In this document: positions 49,051-59,748 of the stretch, one piece after another
Layout: the number at the start of each line of letters is the position of its first letter
Position numbering within the stretch: the stretch's first letter is position 1
From: Halocafeteria seosinensis
Lineage: Eukaryota; Sar; Bigyra; Bicosoecida
Length of the DNA: 64,000 bases
Direction of reading: 5' to 3'
NCBI GenBank assembly: GCA_001687465.1
Contig: LVLI01000278.1
Coordinates: 62,001 to 126,000, forward strand
Program-made: the position numbers and the translations under genes
The notes under the pieces: model-generated
The model's input: only the letters and a program-made list of their open reading frames with translations
Database searches by the model: none
Told to the model about the DNA's origin: nothing

Positions 49051-50258
49051 ATGAGTGGCTCCCAAAAACGTGAGCGGACCCCGGAGGAAGAGGATCAAGA
49101 GTACGCGGAAACGCTATTACACGCTCATGAGAGCTCTCTAAAGTCGAACCAGCCACAAGGGACTCTTAGTGATGACCTCCAGTACGGGAACTCGATGCTA
49201 AATGCAACAGGAATTACGCAGCACAGCGCTATTTTCGCGGAAGATTTTGGAACGCACGAGGCATCAGTGGCTCAGAGTCTACTCGACTTGGCATACGGAG
49301 ACGAGCAGAATTCGTCTCATGGAGACAACACAGCTGCAGGTGCAACGAATGGAGAACGCTATGTGGAATGCGGTAGTTCAGAAACGTCACCATTTGATGC
49401 AACAGTAATTGTACCGGAACATCAGAGGAAGTATAAGAGCACCCCGTGTGCCTTTATAAACGTTAGCACGAAGTTCTACCCCCAAAAATCAGAGTCAGCC
49501 GAGGCTTTATACAATCTATTCAAGGACGCTGCAATACAAGCTTCGAACGAAACGCAGGGGGATGAGCCTGCCTTCGTATTGGCACCTTCGGGGATCTTAG
49601 GCAAAGCCGGGCACACATCCGTTTTTAAACATCCACTCACGAACTGGCTGATAGAACTGTGCAAAGAGTACAATGTTATAATATGTGCTGGTTCTACCTT
49701 CCTTGGACCTCACTTGAATGGGAAATTTTATGAAATGGGCATGGTGGTTGGTCCACAGATTCCGGCAAACACATCAGGGCGTGATGCTCCTTCCTATGAT
49801 ATCGATGTGATAGGGCTGTACAAGGCACGAACTGTACCTTGCCAACGAGCCATCAGTTTGGCAGAGGAACTTGATGGTAGTGGCGATACACTTGAATACA
49901 AATTGCCCATGCAAGGAGGGCATTACCCTGCAAAGTGTGACACGCCCCAGGGAAAAATGGGAATCGTAATAGATGATGACGTTATGGACTATCGAATTGT
50001 CCTCGATCAGCTGAAAATTTCTCCGAATTTCATCATTGCGTTGTCTGCCGATCAACAGACTGAGGCTTGTAAGTGTTCGGATGCTGAAAAATTGCTGGAT
50101 TTGGGATTTCTATTGCAGATTCTTTGTTACCAGATTACAATGCTGCAGAAAGGATAGAACGCGTTACGGGCGTACCAGTGACGGTAGTGTCTCCGAAGGG
50201 GAATGAACCAAATGTTGCAGTAGGAGCTCTTAGAACGCTAATCAGGACCGGACACTAG
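49051..50258 (+). CDS. Nitrilase-fold-like protein lacking catalytic residues
   Basis: Two exons (49051-50068, 50119-50258) give 385 aa. Residues 1-115 are acidic and disordered. Residues about 125-385 follow the order of a carbon-nitrogen hydrolase: a first strand and helix (CAFINVSTKFYPQKSESAEA), PAFVLAPSGI where active enzymes have a P-E, LCKEYNVIICAGSTFLG, a Y-K-A-R-T-V-P where the catalytic Lys is usual, then QGKMGIVIDDDVMDYRIVLD where the nucleophile motif G-x-x-I-C-x-D is expected, and ISPNFIIALSADQ. The catalytic Glu reads Ser and the Cys reads Asp, so it should not be an active amidase. An alternative ATG at 48988 would add 21 residues. Family assignment rests on pattern order and is moderate. 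The stop lies 19 bp from the convergent Bin3 gene's stop. Confidence 0.6.
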
Positions 50259-50277
50259 CGCGTGTTGTACTATCACA

Positions 50278-52077
50278 TCATGACGAAGTACGGCTACTGC
50301 TCTTCGAGCTAGAATAGGATGCACTCCTCGAGTAGTCATCTACCGACTCTTCCTTCGATTCAGAGGGGGGTTTTGGGTGGCTCGCTGCTTGAGTTGAATT
50401 GGACACTTCCGGCTTATCCGCAGTGGAATCACCATTGAGGCTATCCGTCCCCTCACTAGCACCACCCCATAAACTACGATGTGAAGTATGTTGTTCATCC
50501 GTTGCTTCCGTCACTTGATTCAATGAAGGACTCCCCGGCGCTAATTCGCCTGTTTCCCATGGATTGTCCAAGGGCTTGGTGAATATGCAGAGTATATTGC
50601 TTTGAGACAACTGGTCCATCCTCTGGCTAGCGTTCAAAACAACGTGGCGAACACTGTGAAAGTGCACCTTTTGCAGGAGATATGCCTCAAAGTCCTCTGG
50701 AAAGAATTCCATGGCTTCAAAATTACCCTTAATTTCCTGTTGTCGCCACACCAAGACAGAATCAGAGCACGCGAGATATGGTGTTGGTGGTTGATGCCTC
50801 CTAACTCACCTTATGCATATTCTGTTTCTTTTTGTAAGAGCGCCAAGCTGGCGCTTGCAGAATGAGTCGGCCACCAGGAACCAGTAATTCTTTGATTCCG
50901 AAGAAGAGCTCCTGGATACCTGAATCACCTCGATTTAACTGAATCCATTTCGTAACGTTCCAGCTGCAGGCCAAACAACACGAGGAGGTATACAGACCTG
51001 TATGTAACATTGACAATTTTTCGTACCATATGATCACATTGTACGTCTCTCTTGGGTGGTTTCCTTCCCTTAACGCTTCCAAAAAATCCTCATGGCGAAA
51101 CAACACGTTGAAAGGAAACGTAGAACGCTGCTGCTCCTTCGCTGGTAAGGTTGGTTGTTTCGAGATTATGCCGTGAGTAATGGGCAAAGACAACGGGAAC
51201 CTTTTTCCACAGTTTTTTTCATGTTCATGCTCTGTTGCCATACCCCCAGCACTGTTATCATGGTTATGGTTTTGTTGCTGTGAATGTGAAGGCCCATTCA
51301 GTCGCTGCTTCAGTTCTACTGACGACGATGAAGCAGCTGCACCAGCGCTTGCAGAGGCAGCTTCTTCTGTCTCATGCTCGTTCTCCCCACCAGCACCTAT
51401 CCCCTGTTCTTCGTTGTCTCGGCACATAAGCATCGTAGCTCGTTCACGTACGAGTTTCCTTGCTCGCTTTATCAAGAGAGGGTCAATATCCTGCCAAAGA
51501 ACCATCTCGCGTAAGGCACCTTGGTCTCACGTGGGCTCAGAATGTACTTGTTACTTACCACTCCCAAAACAAAACGAGGACTGAATTTCTCAGCGATAGC
51601 GATGGGCACATACCCCGCATTGCAGCCAATATCTAGCACATTGGCATTTGAGAAGAGCTCAGGGTCCAAGCGCATTAAGCGTCTATCGGCGAACACTTCC
51701 TCCTCGTCCCATTTATCCGAATATCCTGCTCCTCCGACTTGAAATCCCTTGTACGTATCAAAGTTCCCGTATCGAAACTTGCGCAAATCGTCCGAACGTC
51801 CACATTGCTGCCGATTAGCAGGAGGGATGGAGTCTTCCAGCTCACTCGGAGACAATTGGCGTCGACGTTTTCTCTTCTTTCGGCGCTTTTGCGACGCCGA
51901 CTCTGTTTGCACTCCCTTGGTAACCTTGCTATGATGTATCTCATTGGATATGGAGCTTGCGCTAGCTTGTTGTATAGCAGTTCCTGTACGACTACCACTG
52001 CTGGGGTCGTTAGAGAGTGCTACTTCCTCCTCAGTGTCATTACTCCGTTTGCGTTTTGCTTTCCGTATTCGCGGCAT
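50278..52077 (-). CDS. Bin3/MePCE-type RNA methyltransferase
   Basis: Four exons (51559-52077, 51027-51490, 50810-50963, 50278-50736) give 531 aa. The family methylates the gamma-phosphate cap of small RNAs such as 7SK or U6, using S-adenosylmethionine. The Bin3 domain is clear: KFRYGNFDTYKGFQ; SAM motif I NVLDIGCNAGYVPIAIAEKF; DIDPLLIKRARKLV; the core WNVTKWIQLNRGDSGIQELF (joined to a preceding Cys by splicing); GGRLILQAPAWRSYKKK; and GNFEAMEFFPEDFEAYLLQK followed by HFHSVRHV. The N-terminus is very basic (KRRKKRKRRR, nuclear). A Glu/Ala/Ser/Gln/His-rich insert sits between the second and third motifs and a Ser-rich tail of about 90 residues ends the protein. LSM8, another U6-related factor, lies elsewhere in the window. 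Confidence 0.93.
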
Positions 52078-52615
52078 CACTCTGCATATTTTTCTAGTAC
52101 TACTAATATTGGTGAGGGGGATGTATCATTTTTCTAAGCATCGAGGGACTATCAATCAACACTAGTGCGACCGCACGTTCTACGGCCCAAGACGGCCGGG
52201 TCGCGAAGTTACAAAGTGCAACACGATAACCAGTTTGAGATTTCAAGCTGAGAACCAATTTTGTCGGCGATTAGGTCACCACGTATTTTTGCATCTAACG
52301 AGGGGATACATTCCTCATGGCTATGGATAATGTGCACACCGTACCGTTGGTAGTGAGCCTGCTCGGGAAAGACGCGTTCCTCTGACAGGTTCTCACGGAA
52401 GAGATCATCAAGCGGAGACTGAACCAATAGGTCATGACTGGTTAAGCTTTATTTCGCCTACTTCGTACCGTGCCCAATACATTCACTATATGGGTGATAA
52501 GCGTTTCTTTGGGTTCTCTCGGACGTTTCAAAGAAAGTCAGCAAAACATACATATGTACATAGTGCTTATAAGAAGTACAACTTACAAGGGTATAAGCGC
52601 GTTTCTACCATTGGT
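52078..52615. other. Spacer next to the ankyrin duplication
   Basis: 538 bp upstream of Bin3. A minus-strand ORF (52209-52427, 72 aa) has no recognisable domain and no splice support. The Bin3 promoter should lie at the left end. The duplicated ankyrin sequence begins near 52616. Confidence 0.4.
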
Positions 52616-53142
52616 AGCATTCTCGAACGACTAGGATAAGAAACAACAGCAGTACAAAGCGGATAGTCTTGTTCTTCTTACTTTGCTCCTCGATTCTACG
52701 TAACAGTCGTACAGCGTTACAACATTGTACTACACTGTAAACTTTCCACTGCGTCCACTCGACCTCTCCAGCTCGCCACATGTAAGGCGGTGATTCCATC
52801 CTGTTTCATAGGATTCGCGAGTTAAAGACAATTTGGAATGGGTTCTTAGGAAACATTTCGTTTTATGCTTACGTTGTTCGGCACCGTTGGAACTGCCTTG
52901 TGAACATCTACAAGCTCCAGCAAGAACCACTTCGGGCACTTCTCCATGGCACAATGGAAAGGAGTCACGCCGTTCTGTGTACCAAACACAAACGTCGGGC
53001 ATGTACAACCGGGGAAGCATGAGACTCTTCGTACTTACTTTGTCTTTAGTACCCACCGATGCACCATATCGAAGAAGCAGTTTAGACATTTGCGTAGACC
53101 CACATAAGTTGCAGTACCGGTATGCAAGGGTGTCATTCCATT
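52616..53142 (-). pseudogene. Broken copy of three ankyrin exons
   Basis: This block is nearly identical to 55440-55934 of the intact gene to its right, including the introns. It holds copies of three consecutive ankyrin exons: 52682-52800 (119 nt against 102 nt in the parent, from a 17-nt insertion), 52873-52974 (102 nt, still in frame) and a damaged third one near 53040-53140. In the third, CATATTGCA has become CATACCGGTACTGCA and one base is lost just after, breaking the frame. No upstream coding exon in the right orientation remains. It is a dead partial duplicate, yet its middle repeat keeps the frame that the main gene has lost. Confidence 0.85.
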
Positions 53143-53282
53143 GGCTATTATGAGATGGTCACACATACCAAAGAATGACTACTTGACATGTACAAGCCCA
53201 ATATTCGATAGTTCTTGTGGTTGCAATGGTAAAGCAATAACAAGACAGTATATAGACGGAGACTCGGGTTTTGGTTTCTTCT

Positions 53283-53750
53283 CGTGACTCCGAAACAGCG
53301 GTGTGAGGAACTGGGTAGCTCACACGACTTTGGTGTGAGGTCAGGGGAGTCACAGGAAAATTCTTCTACCACACGAGAAAGAACACCGCGTACCGAAAAC
53401 TCAGCAGGGTCGAATCCTGGAACTGGAGAAGTTTCCGCTCATCGTGAAGTACGCGAGTTGCTCCTCCACGAGCTTACTGATAAGTGTTTCCGTTGCATCG
53501 CGGAGGGTTAACCTTTAGGATGTTTTAAGAAACTAATCGGCGAGCTTCTAAGTAAGGGTGTCTCCTGCGCGTTTGCATGGAAGGCACTCAGGACGGTTCC
53601 GGGAGATGCTTCACTCAATAATCGGCTCAGATACGCGCAATACGTCGTAGAGAATAATTTAGGAGACGTTAACGGGGAAAACATTGTAGATGTTGCTGCC
53701 TGAAGGTTAACATTCCACTAAATTTATTGGTAGTTGCTTATTTGGCGCAG
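53283..53750 (+). pseudogene. Inverted, decayed copy of the end of the long LRR-ankyrin exon
   Basis: Read on the plus strand, this block encodes TGEVSAHREVRELLLHELTD then KCFRCIAEG-stop-PLGCFKKLIGELL and NNRLRYAQYVVENNLGDVNG. It matches the minus-strand exon of the main gene at 56003-56460 (TGEVSARRDVRNELL, KCFRCIEEGQPLGCFKKLIG, LRYAQYVLENNFGDVNG). It even continues into a copy of the following intron (about 53685-53735). An in-frame TAA replaces a Gln codon, and further changes occur around 53560-53610. Orientation is opposite to both the parent and the neighbouring ankyrin fragment, so an inversion happened inside the duplicate. Confidence 0.85.
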
Positions 53751-54066
53751 ACTATATGAATATCAGCCCCTTTTTCAACTAAATGTGTTGTAGCTAATAT
53801 TCATGCAGGTTACATTTATCCAAACCACCTAAAACAGAAAACGGACAATGCATGGTTTGCCTTGGTAAAGATTGTTATAAATATAAGTTAAGATGTCACA
53901 GAGAACAGGCAAGTACCGTTATGTCCATCAATAAGATATGGATTTAGAATTTTCAAATCATATAGTTATTGATATAACCTGAATGGGTTCAGTGGATGAC
54001 TTGGAACTGAGTGAAATAATATGTAATAATTATATTCAAGTTCAAATCCCAGACTTTAGAGGCTCC
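53751..54066. other. AT-rich spacer downstream of the LRR-ankyrin-U-box gene
   Basis: 316 bp between the inverted fragment and the stop codon of the main gene. It is AT-rich with no open frame of note. It should hold the main gene's 3' end. Confidence 0.5.
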
Positions 54067-57000
54067 TTACACGGTATCCGGAACGCTGCCCGGGTCGCTA
54101 CAACCTGAAATTTGTTTATGCAGTCCAGTCGTTGCGCAAGTGTGGTGGGACTTTGTAGGTGGCTCCTCAACTTTTTCTTCGCGATCTCGTTCTCGTTTGC
54201 ACGTGTTTGTTTTTCTATGTTCTTGCAATTTGTCTTCAGCCCATTGACGAATGCGCTCTCGGAGCTCAGAATCGGGATTCAATGTGCAGTCGTCCAACTC
54301 TTGGTTCGTTATGGGTGAAGTTGTCTTCGTCGCTAGCCACCGACTGATGGCACGATACTCGTACGACTGGCCATCCGCCGCTTTCACTGGGTGGATCATT
54401 ATCTCATATGTTATTGGACACATGTACTCGTTGGGAATTTCTACACGGGATTGCTCGAGTAACTTGACAACTGACTGAAGTTTCTCGAACAGTTCGTCAG
54501 GATTCATCTTCAACTCCAAGAAATATCTAATTTGTCCATGTCCGCAAGATTCGGCTTCGTCCAGGGCGATCTTCCCTTCCTGCACTTTCCAGTAATCCAA
54601 AGTATCTCGAATTAGGGTGCACACAACTTGCAGGACAACCCTTACCTGGTTTCGTTCCTCTAGCTTAACTTTCTTTGTCTCCACTAAGTATTTGACCACT
54701 TCATAGGATCCATATTTGGCGGCATAATGCAGCGGCGTATTGGATCTCTGCGAAGATAATCAACCCTACAGTTGCAATTGACCAAAGACAAACTTTACCC
54801 CCTCCCCTCGCATAATGTATAACACTTACATTGTCTCTTTGTGCTGGATTGGCACCGTTCTTCAGTAGAAACAACGCGGTTTCAGGAAAGTTTGACCGAA
54901 TAGCCAAATGCAGGGGGCTAATATGTTTCTGGACCGAGAAAAACGCATGGGGCATAGTTGAGTGAATACACTGAAACGTTAGTAGCTGTTCAAATCTTAC
55001 TTTACTGACGAAATTGACCATATCACCCGCATCGCCTTCTGTCAGTTTTTTTACTACAGGCAGATGTCCCTTGTCAGCCGCGAGATGTAGAGCAGTGTAA
55101 CCACTCTGCACATAACGATGTGGGGTTACTTAAACAGAACCCTCAGGAATAATCAAAACCAACATACGTTGCTTGCTGATAAGCGATCTACTTTGAATTC
55201 ATCCAACAACATCTTTACCGTCTCTAAGTATCCGTTCATAGACGCATAATGCAAAGGTGTTATCCCATTCTGCATCATGGAGCATAAAATGCATGAGACT
55301 TTCCTTCGATGCCTTAACGAGTCTGTCACCTTACCATATCTTTGACCTCCAAGTGTGCGCCGTGACAACACAGGAAACGGAACACTTTACAGTGGCCATT
55401 GGCCGCAGCGTAGTGGGCCGGGGCAATTCCTTGCTGTATTCTCGACCAGGGTAAGAAACAACAGCAGTACAAAGCGGATAGTCTTGTTCTTCTTACTTTG
55501 CTCCTCGATTCTACGTAACAGTCGTACAGCGTTACTAAACTTTCCACTGCGTCCACTCGACCTCTCCAGCTCGCCACATGTAAGGCGGTGATTCCATCCT
55601 GTTTCATAGGATTCGCGAGTTAAAGACAATTTGGAATGGGTTCTTAGGAAACATTTCGTTTTATGCTTACGTTGTTCGGCACCGTTGGAACTGCCTTGTG
55701 AACATCTACAAGCTCCAGCAAGAACCACTTCGGCACTTCTCCATGGCACAATGGAAAGGAGTCACGCCGTTCTGTGTACCAAACACAAACGTCGGGCATG
55801 TACAACCGGGGAAGCATGAGACTCTTCGTACTTACTTTGTCTTTAGTACCCACCGATGCACCATATCGAAGAAGCAGTTTAGACATTTGCGTAAACCCAC
55901 ATGAAGTTGCAATATGCAACGGTGTCATTCCGTTCTGCACCCCCAAATACGCAACTATCAATAAATTAAGTAGAATATTAACCTTCAGGCAGCAACACTT
56001 ACAGTGTTTTCCCCGTTAACGTCTCCGAAGTTATTCTCTAAGACATATTGTGCGTACCTGAGCCGATTATTGAACGCTATTACGTGAAGCATCTCCCGGC
56101 AACGTCCTGAGTGCCTTTCATACAAACGCGCAGGATTGCCGCCCATACTTAGAAGCTCACCGATTAGTTTCTTAAAACAGCCTAAAGGTTGACCCTCCTC
56201 GATGCAACGGAAACACTTATCAGTATGTTCGTGGGGATCGGGGAAGAGCAACTCATTGCGTACGTCACGACGAGCGGAAACTTCTCCAGTTCCAGGATCC
56301 GAAGAGGTAAGTCTTGCTAAGTCCTCGGTGCGCGGTGTTCTTTCTTGTGGGGCATAAGAATCTTCATGAAAACCCCTTGATCTCTCACTAAACTCGTGTG
56401 AAGCAGCCTGCTCCTCACACCAGTGCTTCGCCTTTTTTGCTTCATGCGAGGCGTTACTGGCCTCAACACGCACTTCCTCAAGTTCAGCTCGAGAAATACC
56501 CCATTCACTTTTTCGAGCATTGCACTGCTCCACTAAACCCAGTTTCTGCTCAAGACGTGCAAGTCTCTCAGTTGAATCGGCTAATTGCCCTTGGGTGGAG
56601 GATGCACTCCCACCTCCTAGATACTCGGCACCCAAGGCTTCACTTCGGTATCGCAACATAGCTTGGTTGATTGAACGCCGGTCATATCTCAACGCATTCA
56701 ATAGTTGCCGTGCACTGAAATGATTTGCACCTATATCACCTCGCATACAAACTTTCACAATTGCCATTCCGCAAGCAAGTCCTTCTTCCTCATAAACATC
56801 CGTCGGTGGGTCCGACATGATGCGATCCTGGATTCGTTGCCAATTCTCCCGCGGTTTCTTTGTGGGATCCAGTGAATCAATGTGATCTTTGAGTCCCAAT
56901 GTAATATTCCGCGTGACATGCTCGATAAGCCGCATAATTTCGGTGTGAGTGGGTGCCACTGATAGCAAGTTCTTCACAGCATGAGTGATATCCAAGTTCA

Positions 57001-58485
57001 CATATCCTTTCATCAACATATGCAACGCGCCACTAATCTGGCTTGCAATCGGAACATTCTGAAGCAATGCATTCAGTAAAGAGGTAATCATCGACTTCTT
57101 TTTGCCGCCTGTGTTGACAGCAACATCACCCGAGCGGACACTCATCGCTGCGATAAAGTAATCATACACGATTGAATTCAGACAGGTATAAAACGCCTGT
57201 AACTTAGAATCCGTCTGGATGTACGCCAAGACTTTGTCTTCATCCTCTTTTTCCAAAGCCCGAGGGGTTTCATGTCGATGAGCTGCTACCCTAGTGTTGG
57301 GCAAGACGCGCGTCCGAAGTTCTTCAACTTCTTGCACAGTCAGTGTCACGTATTCTTGCTGCGCACGGCTCGCTTCCGATCCTGAAGTTGCTGTTGTTGG
57401 CTTGTCGTCGAGCTGCTTATGCGATCTAATCGCATTGGCGCGCCCAGAAGCACCAGATTCTTTGGCCTTGGTCTCGCTCTCGGCGCCAGCAGAGGTCGCA
57501 TTGGTCGTAGATTGTGGTTGTTGGCGGTGCTTATGTTGGTGAAGCTGAGGCTGTTCGGGTCTACTGTGTCTTTCGTCCCCTTGCTGTGACGAAGTTGGCG
57601 TTGGACGATTCTTGTTATCGCTCTTCCATTGTTGTTTTTCCTTCTGCTTGATCTCTTCAGTTTCTCGCTTGGCTCGTTCGGGTTCTTTCTGCAATCGACA
57701 AACACCAAGGAAAAAGATAAAGGAACAATAATTGGCTCCGTACTTAACAACAGTGGCAATGCACAATCATTGCACTAGAAACGTCAGGCCAACCAAAACA
57801 CAAACACACGAAAACTAATTCATAATAGCCCATAAACACAGCAACTGTGACCGGTTTCACGCTGTACGTCGTCGAAGCGACCTACCCTCCCTTATTCATC
57901 ATCTTGTTGTTGTGTGGGGAAACGCAGCAAGCTAGTCTCATTCCACTGGAACGAGTCTTCGACAGCATACTTGCTTGCTGGCGGAAGTCGTCGTGGTCTT
58001 ACCTCCTTTCTCTGCTCTACCAAATGCTTGATTCTGTCTGTAAGAGATTGATCCTTGATTTCATTGCGGTCTATATCAATATCAGTCAATGTGGTATTGA
58101 TCCGCAGAGCCTCCACCAAATGTAGAGCTCCTGTATCACCGATTTGATTCCCTCCTAAATTAATCTTAGTCAATGTAGTATTGTCCCGCAAGGCATTCGC
58201 CAAATGTTGAGCTCCTGTAGCACCGATCTGATTCCCTTCTAAATCAATCGTTGTCAATGTCGTATTGTTTCCCTTCCGCAAGGCATCTGCTATGTCTCTT
58301 GCATCTTTGTCATCCAAATTCTTGCTGTCAAGATCCCGTCCTGTACTCGTATACTCTGAATCATTTCGTCGAATCCGTTGAATACTCGTCTGCACTTGTT
58401 GTAGCGTAGTCTGTAGCCTACACATCTTCCGGTAGGAGCAATACGCGACATTCGAAGAAACGTCGTAGGAGCCAGTGTCCATCAT
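54067..58485 (-). CDS. LRR-ankyrin-U-box protein, frameshifted in one ankyrin exon
   Basis: Eleven exons, every junction phase 0: 58003-58485, 56003-57688, 55836-55934, 55671-55771, 55497-55598, 55335-55433, 55168-55269, 55001-55105, 54830-54928, 54646-54747 and 54067-54579; about 1163 aa if read in one frame. Exon 1 encodes leucine-rich repeats of the ribonuclease-inhibitor type (LTTIDLEGNQIGATGAQHLA, LTKINLGGNQIGDTGALHLV). Exon 2 is a charged linker plus a 300-residue helical region and an ankyrin-like end. Exons 3-10 each hold one ankyrin repeat (for example NGMTPLHIATSCGFTQMSKL). Exon 11 carries a U-box (VEIPNEYMCPITYEIMIHPV, then GQSYEYRAISRWL, TSPITNQEL), which would make it a ubiquitin ligase. 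Exon 4 is 101 nt, one base short, giving an early stop. The join of exon 1 to exon 2 (314-nt gap) is inferred from phase and the continuous charged helix. Confidence 0.75.
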
Positions 58486-59748
58486 CTTTCAACTCTCCGT
58501 TCTAAAAGGAGAAACAAACAGAAAACCTTAACTCGCAGTCCTGCAATAAATTGCGAAGGGTGATGCTCAAGCATAGTCCCGAGCACTTAAACATGATGTA
58601 TAATACATCACGCACGCGTCCTTACGGCCGTCAGCAAACCCTCGGCACTGCCACTTACCAATATATGCCGTAAGCCAGCTCGACTAAGCTAAGCACTTTA
58701 ATGGCTTTGTTTACCTTATCACAAAGTGTGTTTGTACAACACGATAATCAAAACAATCCGTGTTTACCTGAATGACCGGTGTTGGCTTCCTTGGCATGCA
58801 TGGTTCTTGAACACTGTGTGAACCATGAACACTGTTGAACCACGTGTCGCGCAGCGCTGTGAGGTATTGGAAGCCGTGTGAGGCATTGCAATCCTTGAAC
58901 AAGATGGGCATTTTACAGTCTATTGAACGGACAAAACCTACACAAATGGAGACCTTGGGCTAATGGGATGGTTTATAGTCTACTGGATGCCGCCACATAC
59001 TACTGGTAATACTATAACTGGCCTGCTTTTCCCCTTCAACTTCAGCTGACCCTGCGCTTCACTGAGGGTGGGTTCGTGCGGAGTAGCCTCAGTTACATGT
59101 ATTCCGGAATTCTGACTCAATAGATACCCATGCCTCACATATATATGTGTGTGTGCCTCACAGTCAGTATTTTCTCGTCTGACCAGGTCCCTGATTGCGA
59201 AACGCCATTCAACAATGGAGAGAAGTTTTGTTCAAGAGTGTTTTACCATTGTCCCATGACCGTCTTACAGACCGTGAGGATTGCCAACGCAATCGCGGCA
59301 AAGAACAAGCAAAAACAGAAAACCAAAAAACAAGGCTCACCCACACTGCAGAACATCTCGGGTGGAAACCAGGTAGGAGAGCAACCGAAGAGCAAGCACG
59401 AATTTATTTATACCGTGGTACGTGCAAGAGCAAGTGGGGACACAGACAACAATAACCTCCCGTAGTAGTGTGTATTATTTATGACATCCCAATCCTAAGT
59501 AACAAGCAGTTCCCCCTTCACTTTTTGTCGACATAGACATTTTCGCGCTCCTTCAAGCAGCCATGGGCTTCCTTAAACATCCATAAATCTTGTCGAATAC
59601 CAAGAATTTCGGAATATACCTGTAGAAAGGCCCAAAGTGCATTCCAAACGGACAAAATTTGAAAACTAGAGCGTCCCGCACCTCGCTGCAGACGGTAACA
59701 AGGAAGACGACGTTATCCCTGGTGGTTTCTTTGAAGTTTTGGAGTACC
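58486..59748. other. 1.26-kb intergenic region, no supported gene
   Basis: Between the LRR-ankyrin-U-box gene start and the JmjC gene end. ORFs at 58711-58911 (minus) and 59130-59465 (plus) lack domains and splice support. Around 58795-58840 a motif TGAACACTGTGTGAACCATGAACACTGTTGAACCA is a direct near-repeat (GAACACTGT twice). An Alu-like or transposon signature is not seen. Confidence 0.4.

Noticed and set aside
56400-57600. Possible NACHT/NB-ARC ATPase in the LRR-ankyrin-U-box protein
   Set aside because: The only Gly/Lys-rich spot (NTGGKKKSMITS) does not fit the Walker A pattern G-x-x-x-x-G-K-[ST], and no Walker B is seen nearby.
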